From: Craterostigma plantagineum
Taxonomy: Eukaryota; Streptophyta; Magnoliopsida; Lamiales; Linderniaceae
Length of the DNA: 64,000 nucleotides
Direction of reading: 5' to 3'
Assembly: GCA_027422505.1 (NCBI GenBank)
Contig: JAPQWV010001369.1
Span: 1-64,000 of the forward strand
The notes under the pieces were generated by a model. It saw only the letters and a program-made list of their open reading frames with translations, was not told the DNA's origin and ran no database searches. The first letter of the stretch is position 1; the number at the start of each line of letters is the position of its first letter. This document shows positions 21,460-32,767 of this stretch, in pieces. The position numbers and the translations under genes are program-made.

Positions 21460-22562
21460 TTCCACAATCCTATCTCAATTCACACAACACAGGGCCCTAG
21501 GTCAGACTCGACACCTCGCGCACCCATAATAATAACATACGGAAGCTTACACTAGCAGCGTTTTGATGACCACGCAACTGCCCTGCTAGGTCCCTCTTCC
21601 GTAAGCGGTAGCCTACACCGACAGCGTTTTGACGATCACGCAACTGCCCTGTCAGGTCGCTCCTTCCGCTAAAAATACAATCACGACGGTTTTGCACCTT
21701 GGGACGTTCACGCCCGAGTAGACAGATCGATCACGCCTGTCTTCCGCCAGGTGTCATACGAGTACCAACCTCGACCCCTCAACGAGTCAAACAAAAAAAT
21801 CACAAACATCCCCCCGCTCGTCAATATCTCAAATCAACCGTTTCAATACGGTGTAAATATCTCACCCCTGTGATATGATATGCATATGCCATGCATATAA
21901 ACGTGATAACATAAAAACATATTTTCACGTGAGACGTACGTAAAACACGTAAAACACGTAATTCATTTAATCACGTAGAAGCACATAAGACCAGATATGT
22001 GTTTACGGATTGTAGATGAATAATTCACCTACCTGTCTTCCTGATAAAATCGGTCGACAATCCTGGTGAATTCCCTACAGTTTGAATATCTTATGTTGAA
22101 AGTGCGTGGTTTTGGGTTGATGAGGGTTTTCGCAAGTTCTTATGCTATTCAAGGTTTTCGTGGTTTGATGTGGGGATAAATATGTTTGTCATGTCAATAG
22201 GTTGGAAAGTGAGATGATGATAAAGATGTAGGTGACGTATTTTTCCTTTGGGTTTAAGTAAACCTTGAACTTGTCATATAATGACTTATCATATAACAAA
22301 TATTTTCCTATGATTTGGGCCTTAGAATACTTAAACTTGGGCCTAAGTCTCAAATTCTCTTTTAAATATAGTCCAACTAATTTGTCCCAAAAATTGCATA
22401 AATTGTATTTAATTCTTTGGATCAATTTTGAATAAATCTGAAATTACTAACATTTATATTTTTATTGCATGACTTTAAATTCTGTTATCAAAGTTCCTAA
22501 TCAGGAAAATAATTACACAGGTAACTATAGCAAAATCCCGTATTAATTTTACGGGTATTACA
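21460..22562 (-). repeat. Gypsy-A 5' LTR, 3'-truncated, with primer site deleted
   Basis: The match to the left LTR begins at TTCCACAATCC (21460, equal to 15751) and ends GGGTATTACA at 22562. What follows on the left is leader (CTTACAGGCCAGGCTGG) directly, so the last 400 or so bp of the LTR and the tRNA primer site are missing. Gypsy-B has the same junction at 52722. Confidence 0.88.
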
Positions 22563-25139
22563 GCTATATGCCAAAGCGGCGGTGGTGGAGCAGTCGGCAT
22601 TATCACAGAGGGCCAAGCTTGCATGGCTGAATAATGGAGATCAGTGCTCGTCCTATTCCTTTCGTAGGGTCGCCATGCGGCGGGCCTCTAACCGAATCTT
22701 GAGAATGCTAATGGCGACCTTCTTGATGAGTAGGATGAGGTGGAGGGCGAAATGATTGGGTTCTATCAGGGCTTATTGGGTCAGTCTGTGCATTCTTCCC
22801 TGATTGCTGATGCTGATGTGCAGAGAGCTGTGAGGTGTATGCTTTCCCCAGCGGACGCTGCCTCCATGATCAGCGCGGTTACTACTACTGAAATCCGTGA
22901 GGCGCTGTTCTCTATGGGGGACGAGAAAGCGCCTGGGCCTGACGGGTATACGGTCGCTTTCTTTCGAGCGGCATTGGGTATACACCTCGGCATGCAATAG
23001 ACTTTAGATGCATTTCCTGTTGTGATGTCCTTTACAAGGTGATATCCAAGATCTTGGCCAATCGGCTAAAGGCGCACCTATCTACATTGGTGCATGGCTC
23101 CCTGATCGCGTTTATTCCCAGACGACGTATCAGTGATAATGTGTTGTTGGCGCAGGAGCTTTGCCTCGGGTATAAGTCTAAGGGCCGGCCACCGCGGACG
23201 ATGTTCAAGATCGACTCGGCAGGCGTGCAACAAGGTAGAGTGGGGATTTCTGCTATCTGTTTTATGAGCCATGGGATTTCACGCAACATACAGCTGGATT
23301 CGAGCATGCCTGACGACAACAGCCTTTTCGTTGTACCTTAATGGCCATGTGGTGTGGTTTTTCAGGGAAAGAGGGGTATTCGACAAGGGGATCCCATTTT
23401 CCTGTACCTGTTTATGTTGGTTACGGAGGTCCCGCATGGGCTTATCACGGTGTGCATTTCTAAGGAATCGCAGTTCAGATATCATTGGCGTTGTGAGGCG
23501 CTGGGATAGGTCTCGTTAGCGTTTACGGATGATCTCCTTCTAGCCATGCCGACGTTGTTCCGGTTGGTGTGCTGAAGAAGGCGTTGGGTGAGTTTGTCAG
23601 ATTGTCAGTGCTGCAGCCTAACGAGAGCGAGATGCACTTGTCGGGGCGAGCTGAATGTTCGACGGCACAGATTTAGGCCCTCATTGGCTATCGTGTGGGA
23701 GAGCTCCCAGTTCGCTACTTAGGTGCGCCCCTTATCACTTCGCGCTTGAAGACTGGCGATTGTGCCCCACTTTTACAGAAAGTGGATCAGCGATTGGGGT
23801 CATGCCTCAATCGCTTGTTATCCTATGCGGGCCCACTCCACCTGGTTAAGTCGGTACTGCAGGCGCTTCATGCTTATTGGTCGGGAGTGTTCCTATTGCC
23901 TAAAGGCATTGTCAGCTCTTTGGAAACGCACTTTAGGAAATTCCTGCGGAGAGGGACATCAGCCAAGGTGGCATGAGATGTTCTGTGTCTACCTGTATCA
24001 GAAGGGGGATTGGGACTCAGGTCTACTGCTGAAAGATTTGTGGAGTGTACTTACCAACACACCGGGGTCGATATGGGTCGAATGGTTATACGGGACGCGA
24101 CTGCACTCACGATGCCTATGGGACCTACAGGTCTCGGCGAATGATGCGTGGAGCTGGAGGAAGCTTCTGCAGTTGCAACCCTTGATCAGGTCCATGATCA
24201 CTTTCTGTGTTGGGGATGGCTCCACTGGCTGTGGAAGGATCCCTGGCTGTTGCCTAGGCCGCTATTAGAGAGATTCCCTAGAGGCCATTGCGATGGGGCT
24301 GCCGACAGATGCATGGATCAGCACAGTCATTGATACGCTGGGGTGGAAGTGGCCAGGGCATGGGGCGGTTGAGTATCTGGAAATCAGCCACCTCCTCCCT
24401 TCCGTGATACGACGGGATCGTGATGGAGTTCTGCGGACGGGATCGCCAGATGGATCTATGACGACGTATTTGGCTAGAGACGAGATTCGGCACAGAAGGC
24501 CTCCCGTTTGTTGGGCTGTTCTTTTTGGGGGGGCCATTGAAGATCCCAAGACATGAGTTCATTTTATACCGGGATTGCAGGATCGGCTCTCGACTAGGGA
24601 CAAGTCGTGGATAGCTCAGAAGGCGGAAAGTCCAGCATGTGGCCTCTGTGACGAGCTACACTATGAGACAACCCAACATTTCTTCTTTGATTGCCCGTTT
24701 TCACGGCTATGTCTTCGGATTTCGAGGCGAAAATGCGGTGGATATGGCCCTATCAGGACTGGAGTAGGGGTATTCATTGGGCGGTGGCCCGTTGGCAACG
24801 GAAGCATCTTCTCCATGCTGCTTAGCGACATGTTCTTGCCTCTCTTGTGTACCACATTTGGCAGGCAAGGAACATGTGTTGGAAGGAGGGGATCATCACA
24901 CCTCCTCACACGCTCGTGGGATGTGTTGTTGCCTTGGTTATCATGCGTATTAATGATACGTCCACGAAGTAGGACCTGCAGTCTGCGGCCATACGTAGAC
25001 TATCGTGTTTGGTTGGTAGGCGCTAGATATGATTCATGTAGTTAGAGCTTGTGCCCAGTAGCCTATACTGGTCAGTGGCGGAGTTCATCTCCTGCTTATT
25101 TGTACAGACTTTTTCCACTTTATATATATACGGGACATT
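22563..25139 (+). pseudogene. LINE-1 segment: ORF2 reverse transcriptase and 3' zinc domain (broken)
   Basis: 22740-22997 shows SMGDEKAPGPDGYTVAFF, the RT entry motif of L1 elements. 23039-23220 has ISKILANRLK and PRTMFKID. A degenerate FTDD catalytic box (Ala to Thr) lies at about 23518-23530. The zf-RVT-like segment at 24575-24720 shows CGLCDELHYETTQHFFFDCPF. Many frameshifts and a missing block between TVAFF and FRCISCC-like sequence show old decay. The 3' end is near 25139, after TATATATATACGGG, without a clear poly(A) tail. The segment resumes exactly after gypsy-A's second GCTAT. Confidence 0.87.
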
Positions 25140-25962
25140 ACACCAAAACAAAACTTCTCCTTCAATGATCTCGTACGCTCATCAGAACGACTGGAAAGAG
25201 GAGCACTACGAAGTGAATTTCTCCACCGACAATCCGATCTTATATTAGGGAACGAGAAGAGGAGCATGGCCTGGGGTTCAAATTCCACAACTGTGAACTT
25301 CTCCAAATTGATAATCTTTGAAACCTCTTTAGGGATTAAAAGAAGAGGAGCACGGTATCGGTTCGAGAACGAACAAGAAAAACTTTGCCTTAGATTATCT
25401 CTTAGAAACTTACACGAGGTCACTTTAAATGTAGACCCGAAGCTGTAAGTAAAAAGTTCACTTGTCTCGAAGACGAATTAGGTAAATCAAATTCTAAGAT
25501 TAGCGAACTAAGAAAGAGCCTAGATACCTATCAAGCCAAAAGAGCACTGCTCTAGTAAAGTATGCCACATTAGACGATGAACGTAAGAAGCTCTACTCTA
25601 AGATAAAGAAATTAGAAGATCTTCTTGTAAAAACGGGACAACTGAGCAAACAATATTCTTGAACCAACTCAAGGACTTAGAATTTTATGACTACAAGTTC
25701 GGCTTAGGTTTTGAGAATTCACGGAACTTGATGAAAGTTGATTGTAAAGAACTTTATGATGTCAAGTACATGGGTTTAGGACTAACTGCTCTTATGGTTT
25801 TTACTAATACAAAAGAAATAAACGCGTTAGAAGAAGCTAAGAGAAAAGCCAAGACTAGGGTTGAAATTCCCTTTTCCTACATCAAACTGAACAAAAGTTA
25901 CAAACTAGGGAAATTCCAAAGGGATGTGACTTCGAGTCAATCTATCTTCCAAAGATCGTTCT
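25140..25962 (+). pseudogene. Copia-2 gag coiled-coil fragment, left part
   Basis: From about 25450 the plus strand encodes CLEDELGKSNSKISELRKSL, then a KLYSKIKKLEDLL-type block and FLNQLKDLEFYDY...YMGLGLTAL. This parallels blocks of copia-1 (3030-2406, minus strand) in the same order. Stops interrupt it. 25140-25440 is charged and contains repeated EEEH-like codons; it is assigned here with less certainty. The reading is cut at 25962 by TR-GAG-A and resumes at 32773. Confidence 0.7.
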
Positions 25963-26191
25963 TGTAGCGACCCCACTCTCTAATCGCTAATTAGCGATAA
26001 ATCGCGTCGGGTTTAGCAGCGAAAGCTGCAGAGAACCCATCTTACGAAAACATTTGTTTACACAAAAAGTTAATACGAATGGGCCGAAGGCCCAATACAC
26101 CCTATCACTCGCCCACAGGTTGTCATCCATGTACAGCCCCGCTCTCAAAAGCCCATGGAAGCTCCGATAGCCAGCCTCGATCGTCGATTAC

Positions 26192-27033
26192 CTACAACAC
26201 GCAAACACTGAGCTATTGCCCACTAGGTGAAATAATGCATGCACGTGTGACTCGCTCACGTTCACTCACCCCCAATTCTCACTAATGTAATGCCACTCAC
26301 TATCGCTCATCACAATCGGGATACACTTACCACCTCACAACGGGCCCTGGGCTCCATACTGTGTACCATCACGCGAAATCACTACCACGGTCACGAACAC
26401 TACAACACGATCACAACACTACGGCAGTGGCCTACACCGAGCAGCCTCCCTGAGCCATATCAGGTCACACTCTCAGGTCGCCTCCTCTGCCTAATGCAGT
26501 GCCTACGCTGGTAGCCTACACCAGGTCCCGTAAGGGTACCCAGGTCGCACCCTCCAGGTCGCCTCCCATCGCATGCGACAACGTGGCGTACACTAGCTAG
26601 TCTACTTGGGGATGTCCCAAGTAGTTCCTTGCTAGGTCGCCCGCAGTCTGCCGCATAATGTCCAACGACCCAATGGCTCACCGTCACAGGCGCTGGCGCA
26701 CAGCAGATGCCCACACTCACGTGACTCCTCTACGGGTACAGCCAATATCGGCTACTCACTCACTAGGTACAATACAGTATCGCCGTTCCCCCACGGTACA
26801 CTCTGTGAAATGACGTGTATATGCATATGCCGGTACTTAACATGATAATATATAATAGCATGATGCCAGACGGAACGTACGTAAACACGTAAATCACATG
26901 ATCACACGGTAGCACATAATAGCACATATATCATGTAAATCATTTAGTGCATCATATTCACATTACTCACATAACACATATATTTGAAATAAGCACAAAT
27001 AGTTTACGTGTTGTAGATGGATATTCCACCTAC
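26192..27033 (-). other. Putative intron within the TR-GAG-A 3' LTR
   Basis: Sense-strand donor GGATGACAG|GTAGGTGG (first base 27033) and acceptor GCGTGTTGTAG|GTAATC (last base 26192), 842 nt. The hairpin TGGGC/GCTCA is upstream of the acceptor. The same intervals occur in TR-GAG-B at 57439-58280. Confidence 0.42.
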
Positions 27034-27149
27034 CTGTCATCCAGATAAAGTCAGTCTTGTATTCTTGTAAATCTCCTAGTAGTTGTGGACCCTTTGAATA
27101 TAAAGTATTATCATATAAGTATATATGTTAAGTAAAATAAACACTGAAC

Positions 27150-27560
27150 CCTCAAACCCTAAAACGCTGAAAACCCCTAGAAATATTGAAAACCCTAAAA
27201 TAATGAACTCTAAGTTGCCGAAAATTTAGTGTGCTGCGGAAACTTTATAAAGACTGAAACTTAGTGTTGAAAACTTCATGCTGAAAATATTTAAGACATA
27301 GCGAAAACTTCCAAAAATTGTAAAAATGGTTGTAATGCCGAAAACATTGTAACATATTTAATAAAGAATTAATCATTAGGAGGGTCACGAAAACTAATCA
27401 TTAACAATACCGAAAACATTGCAATTGTTAGTGTCGAAAATATAGATATATCATACCGAAACTTGTAATGTTTGAAACCCCGAGAACACTATATGCACAC
27501 ATCGAAAACTTAGTTCACTTATCTATATTGTTTTACGAAAACTTTGGGTAGCAAAACCTA
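27150..27560 (-). repeat. CGAAAAC-type array in the TR-GAG-A LTR
   Basis: At least a dozen words such as CCGAAAAC, GCGAAAACTT, ACGAAAACTT and TGAAAACC at irregular spacing. Weaker copies continue to about 28000. Confidence 0.7.
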
Positions 27561-28861
27561 GGTTACGAAAACTTCAACCAATCCCACTCTATATTGCATG
27601 CAACCATTTACTAAGTCACCAAAGTTACTCTTAAGTTCTAATACTTCTTAATTCAAATCTCAAGATTCTTTAGTGTGGAAAACTTCCAAGGTTCACAAAT
27701 ATTTAAATATTCAAAACTCATTTGTAGTACTCACATCTAATTCGAACATACCGAAACTTTAAATCTAATAAACCTTATCATGCCGAAGGTATTCCTAAAG
27801 AGTTCAATATCCTAAAGCTAAAACCCTTGTTTCATCGAAGCTTCATGGTCTTAATTACTATGCAAAACCTCTAAATAGTCCAAAGTATCAGGTGCCAAAC
27901 GAAAACTTCCTGCCTTTGCAAGAATTACACACCTTTATTTGTTTCAAGTATCTAGAAATGCAAGTGCCGAAAGTATTTAAAAACCCTAACAGTATTAAAT
28001 CCTCAAGAAAGGGGTACATTTATTGAGACTCATATTTCATAAATAATCATGAGTATAAACAGAGCTCAAACATCAAGGTTTTTTTTTCTACATAATCTCG
28101 GAACCCTCCATGATTAGTATAAGATCATGTACCCTATTTGATACCAAATAAATCGTATATATTAGATAAACATATAATCCTATCAGAACCACGTAACACA
28201 TAATTATATGTAGTCTTACCAAGTGTTCGAATCTGTTTAAGTCGCCGAAATCTATTTGGTCTTACTGAGGTTATTGTTTGCTTTCGTTCAGCATCCTTCC
28301 ACTCAAGTTCATAAGGCTTTTTATCCTCTCTAAAGTGCTTAGCGTAGATATACATATATATATAGAATAATATATACACATATTTACCTTGTATGTTACG
28401 CTAGGAATTAGGAAAATTTTCTACTTAGTCATACTCAAAATAATTTAGAGACCTCCACGTGTTACTCTATGTTCTTTTAGGGTCAATACTTCGTTACCTT
28501 TCCTTAAATCACATTATTAGATATATTGGATAAGTACTATACTTTCAAGGGCACAATTCGATGGGACAAGGTGGTGATAAATGACCTACGTAGATTCCTA
28601 TGGGCTAAGCAACATATTTTCTTATGTTTCTAACATATTTCTTAAGAATTATTTGGGCCATGCTTTTATTCAAGCCCTAACTTTTATTATTCCCTTGACT
28701 CCATAATTAAATATGGCCCATTCAAATTCTTTTTCGTGAATAATTTTAGTAGTATCCGTCGTTCATAAATATTTCTTAGGAATTTTATTCCTAATATTTT
28801 CTTCGTTAATTATCTTGAAATTTCCTATCGTAATTCCGCTTTAAAATTTGCGGGTATTACA

Positions 28862-29192
28862 TCCTCCCTCCCTTGAAAGAATTTCGTCCCCGAAATTACG
28901 CCGATTGGAATAACACGGGACATCGATTTCTTTTATCCTTACAGTGGTTTTGGATGTATTTGTTGTCGCAGTTCTCGTACTCGGGAAAGGCGAACGATAA
29001 CCCTCATTTTTTAAAATTTACGATTCTTATCTGGAATCATTATTCCTTGATTGTCAGTTTTCCCCTGTTACTTAATTTAAATGTGTTGAACAACTAGACA
29101 AAATATTTATATTATCTTACAGTACAAAATATTACCTCCCCTAAGTTCACAAGTTCACAAAATAAGGGCATATTTATCTTACATATCTGGTT
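28862..29192 (-). other. TR-GAG-A internal 3' region: polypurine tract and pol remnant
   Basis: Sense strand CAAGGGAGGGAGGA before the LTR is the polypurine tract. Just upstream, TCGTCCCCGAAATTACGCCGAYTGG-like plus-strand sequence is shared with gypsy-A (16868-16905), where it is the end of pol. The remaining 250 bp show nothing recognisable. Confidence 0.7.
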
Positions 29193-30341
29193 CTACTCTA
29201 CCATAGGTTGTTCTTCATCTTCTTCAGCAGTGAGGGTGAATACCCAAGCAGGTACCCTCGGAGGTTGGTTCTGCACACGTTGTTGATTCTGTGCAGGGGT
29301 CGGATTAACCGGCGGATTCTCGCGACAAAATCGCGAGATATGGCCCGTCTTCCCACTATTAAAGCACTTGATATTAGGATTAGGGCCAAAACAGACGCCG
29401 ACATGTTGACGTCCACACAGTTGGCAAGTCGGCATCGGTGGTTTGGCCAGAGCATTGTTAGGTCTCGCATTTGGCCTTTGTTCCCATCTGGGTTCATTTG
29501 GCCTCCCTCGATTTGGCTGATTAGGAGCATGAACGACCAATTGTTTCTTTTCGTTTCCTTCGCGATCGTATTGTCCCTGCTCCATCTTTCTCTTTGCTTC
29601 TCGATCTCTTGATAGCCTCGCCTCGGCTTCGGCCACCAAAGCTCGCTCGGCAGCCTTAGCATAGGTCATATCTGGAGACCTCGTCACCGTGACATCTCGG
29701 TACAGTTCAGACTTCAGGCCAATTAGAAAACGTCCAACTTTAAGGTTGTCTGTCGCTACTATATGGGGAGCAAAGCGATAAAGTTGCTCAAATTTACGGA
29801 TGTACTCCGCAACGGACATCCCACCCTGACGTAGATTGATGAATTCCTCCATTTTCGTGTCACGGGCAGAAATGCTAAAATACTTTTCCTCGAAGAGCTC
29901 CTTAAAGCGCTCCCAGGTGATCGTATTTGGATTCTCCATCGCTGTAATGGTATCCCACCAGTATCCGGCATTTCCCCGGAGTTGAAAGGCAGCACATAGA
30001 ACTTTCTCCTCTTCGGGAGTTCGGCTATATTGGAACGTGGATTCAATAGTCCTAAGCCACTCACCCGCTGCAATTGGATCTACAGTGTCTTCGAAAATGG
30101 GCGGATTGAGTTTTCGAAACCAATGCCCGATGGTTTCGGTTCTATCGATCTGGGGCGACGTATGTCGCTCTGACGAATTCTGGTTACGGATCAAGGCATT
30201 AATTTGTTCGGATTGGAGCCGAACAAGATCAGCAAGCTGGGAAATTGTACGGTTCGAGTCATGTTCATCGGGACTGGATTCCCGTTCCTCGTGGTGTTGT
30301 CGGCTTGATTCGCCATTAAGCTCACTTCTAGTTCTTACCAT
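29193..30341 (-). CDS. TR-GAG-A Gag protein (382 aa, intact frame)
   Basis: An open frame from Met at 30341. N-terminal acidic/Ser-rich part; a leucine-rich stretch (SQLADLVRLQSEQINALI) that may form a coiled coil; then the retrotransposon Gag core at residues 65-200 (AGEWLRTIESTF, LRGNAGYWWD, WERFKELFEEKYF, FINLRQGGMSVAEYIRKFEQL). A basic Gln/Asn-rich region follows. First knuckle CQLCGRQHVGVC is intact. In the second (CFNSGKTGHISRFC) the second Cys is Ser. The frame stops right after VFTLTAEE, where gypsy-A continues into protease. It would form particles for RNA packaging. It differs from copy B by few residues, including one extra Glu there. Confidence 0.93.
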   Translation of the reverse strand: MVRTRSELNGESSRQHHEERESSPDEHDSNRTISQLADLVRLQSEQINALIRNQNSSERHTSPQIDRTETIGHWFRKLNPPIFEDTVDPIAAGEWLRTIESTFQYSRTPEEEKVLCAAFQLRGNAGYWWDTITAMENPNTITWERFKELFEEKYFSISARDTKMEEFINLRQGGMSVAEYIRKFEQLYRFAPHIVATDNLKVGRFLIGLKSELYRDVTVTRSPDMTYAKAAERALVAEAEARLSRDREAKRKMEQGQYDREGNEKKQLVVHAPNQPNRGRPNEPRWEQRPNARPNNALAKPPMPTCQLCGRQHVGVCFGPNPNIKCFNSGKTGHISRFCRENPPVNPTPAQNQQRVQNQPPRVPAWVFTLTAEEDEEQPMVE

Positions 30342-30480
30342 TTTATCCTATTAACTATAACAAAACATCACATCAGCACATAAGAATCATCACAGAGACA
30401 TAAACACTTACAGACGAGGCTGGGCTTCCATGCTTTTGAGCGGCCGTACATGAACAGTCTACAGAATCTATATCCTAAGC

Positions 30481-30490
30481 TCTGATACCA
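30481..30490 (-). promoter_or_regulatory. TR-GAG-A primer binding site (tRNA-iMet)
   Basis: The minus strand reads TGGTATCAGA(GC), two bases from the LTR at 30493. Confidence 0.9.
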
Positions 30491-30492
30491 CC

Positions 30493-32767
30493 TGTAGCAA
30501 CCCTACTCTCTAATCGCTAATTAGCGATAAATCGCGTCGGGTTTAGCAGCGAAAGCCGCAGAGAACCCATCTTACGAAAACATTTGTTTACACAAAAAGT
30601 TAATACGAATGGGCCGAAGGCCCAATACACCCTATCACTCGCCCACAGGTTGTCATCCATGTACAGCCCCGCTCTCAAAAGCCCATGGAAGCTCCCATAG
30701 CCAGCCTCGATCGTCGATTACCTACAACACGCAAACACTGAGCTATTGCCCACTAGGTGAAATAATGCATGCACGTGTGACTCGCTCACGTTCTCTCACC
30801 CCCAATTCTCACTAATGCAATGCCACTCACTATCGCTCATCACAACCGGGATACACTCACCACCTCACAACGGGCCCTGGGTTCCATACTGTGCACCATC
30901 ATGCGAAATCACTACCACGGTCACGAACACTACCACAACACGATCACAACACTACGGCAGTGGCCTACACCGAGCAGCCTCCCTGAGCAATATCAGGTCA
31001 CACTCTCAGGTCACCTCCTCTGCCTTGCGGTGCCTACGCTGGTAGCCTACACCAGGTCCCGTAAGGGTACCCAGGTCGCACCCTCCAGGTCGCCTCCTCC
31101 CGCATGCGACAGCGTGGCCTACACTACCTAGTCTACTTGGGGATGTCCCAAGTCGTTCCTTTCTAGGTCGCCCGCAGTCTGTCGCATAATGTCCAACGGG
31201 CCAATGGCTCACCGTCACAGGCGCTGGCGCACAGCAGATGCCCACACTCACGTGACTCCTCTACGGGTCGACAGCCAATATCGGCTACTCACTCACTAGG
31301 TACAATACAGTACCACCGTTCCCCCACGGTACACTCCGTGAAATGACGTGTATATGCATATGCCGGTACTTAACATGATAATATATAATAGCATGATGCC
31401 AGACGGAACGTACGTAAACACGTAAATCACATTATCACACGGTAGCACATAAGAGCACATATATCATGTAAATCATTTAGTGCATCATATTCACATTATA
31501 TCATGTAAATCATTTAGTGCATCATATTCACATTATTCACATTACTCTCACGTTCTAATACTTAATTCAAATCTCAAGATTCTTTAGTGTGGAAAACTTC
31601 CGAGGTTCACAAATATTTGAATATTCAAAACTCATTTGTAGTACTCACACCTAATTCTAACATACCGAAACTTTAAATCTAATAAACCTTATCATGCCGA
31701 AGGTATTCCTAAAGAGTTCAATATCCTAAAGCGAAAACCCTTGTTTCATCGAAAGCTTCATGGTCTTAATTACTATGCAAAAACCTCTAAATAGTCCAAA
31801 GTATCAGGTGCCAAACGAAAACTTCTTGCCTTTGCAAGAATTACACACCTTTATTTGTTTCAAATATCTAGAAATGCAAGTGCCGAAAGTATTTAAAAAC
31901 CCTAACAGTATTAAATCCTCAAGAAAGGGGTACATTAATTGAGACTCATATTTCATAAATAATCATGAGTATAAACAGAGCTCAAACATCAAGGTTTTTT
32001 TTCAACATAATCTTGAAACCCTCCATGATTAGTATAAGATCATGTACCCTATTTGATACCAAATAAATCGTATATATTAGATAAACATATAATCCTATCA
32101 GAACCACGTAACACATAATTATATGGAGTCTTACCAAGTGTTCGAATCTGTTTAAGTCGGCGAAATCTATTTGGTCTTACTGAGGTTATTGTTTGCTTTC
32201 GTTCAGCATCCTTCCACTCAAGTTCATAAGGCTTTTTATCCTCTCTAAGTGCTTAGCGTAGATATACATATATAATACATACACGTATTTACCTTGTATG
32301 TTACGCTAGGAATTAAGAAAATTTTCTACTTAGTCATACTCAAAATAATTTAGAGACCTCCACGTGTTACTCTATGTTCTTTTAGGGTCAATACTTCGTT
32401 ACCTTTCCTTAAATCACATTATTAGATATATTGGATAAGTACTATACTTTCAAGGGCACAATTCGATGGGACAAGGTGGTGATAAATGACCTACGTAGAT
32501 TTCCTATGGGCTAAGCAACATATTTTCTTATGTTTCTAACATATTTCTTAAGAATTGTTTGGGCCACGCTTTTATTCAAGCCCTAACTTTTATTATTCCC
32601 TTGACTCCATAATTAAATATGGCCCATTCAAATTCTTTTTCGTGAATAATTTTAGTAGTATCCGTCGTTCATAAATATTTCTTAGGAATTTTATTCCTAA
32701 TATTTTCTTCGTTAATTATCTTGAAATTTCCTATCGTAATTCCGCTTTAAAATCTGCGGGTATTACA
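30493..32767 (-). repeat. TR-GAG-A 5' LTR (2275 bp, internally deleted)
   Basis: It lacks 662 bp present in the 3' LTR, between TTACTC repeats (26963-26968 and 27625-27630). The lost part includes the splice-donor-like site and most of the CGAAAAC array. A 37-bp tandem duplication sits at 31461-31534. The same deletion is present in copy B. Confidence 0.9.
31461..31534 (+). repeat. 37-bp tandem duplication in the TR-GAG 5' LTR
   Basis: ATATCATGTAAATCATTTAG... occurs at 31461 and again at 31498. It is single in the 3' LTR and duplicated in copy B's 5' LTR (62690-62763). Confidence 0.9.

Larger units (their letters stand above)
12155..22562 (-). mobile_element. Gypsy-A: Tekay/Del-like chromovirus element, minus strand
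   Basis: The ends are TGTGACGACC (12155) and GGGTATTACA (22562), flanked by GCTAT at 12150-12154 and 22563-22567. On the minus strand the order is 5' LTR (21460-22562), gag, protease, RT, RNase H, integrase with chromodomain, polypurine tract and 3' LTR (12155-16851, interrupted by LTR-c). PR-RT-RH-IN order plus a C-terminal chromodomain places it in the chromovirus branch of Ty3/gypsy. The element is dead: many frame breaks, and the primer site with the adjoining part of the 5' LTR is deleted. Confidence 0.93.
25963..28861 (-). repeat. TR-GAG-A 3' LTR (2899 bp)
   Basis: Full-length LTR: GGGCC/GGCCC words at about 28575-28720, a CGAAAAC array (27150-27560), donor and acceptor-like sites, and a TGACTC-containing stretch near 26725. 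It is longer than its 5' partner because that one has a 662-bp deletion. Confidence 0.9.
25963..32767 (-). mobile_element. TR-GAG-A: gag-only gypsy element, minus strand, target duplication GTTCT
   Basis: Two LTRs (25963-28861 and 30493-32767) start TGTAGC and end GGTATTACA, flanked by GTTCT at 25958-25962 and 32768-32772. The internal 1.6 kb has the primer site, one Gag ORF, a short remnant of the pol 3' end (about 28862-28920, matching gypsy-A's) and a polypurine tract. No protease, RT, RNase H or integrase is present. This is the layout described for terminal-repeat-with-GAG elements. Such elements depend on an autonomous relative for enzymes (inference). Confidence 0.92.

Noticed and set aside
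26079..26720. Repeated small ORFs starting MGRRPNTPYH and on the opposite strand MSVGICCAP
   Set aside because: They occur at the same place in every TR-GAG LTR because the LTR is repeated; no domain, and they lie inside the intron-like block.
27140..27200. Telomere-box-like AAACCCTA words
   Set aside because: Only two or three isolated copies in an A-rich CGAAAAC array; no telomeric tract.
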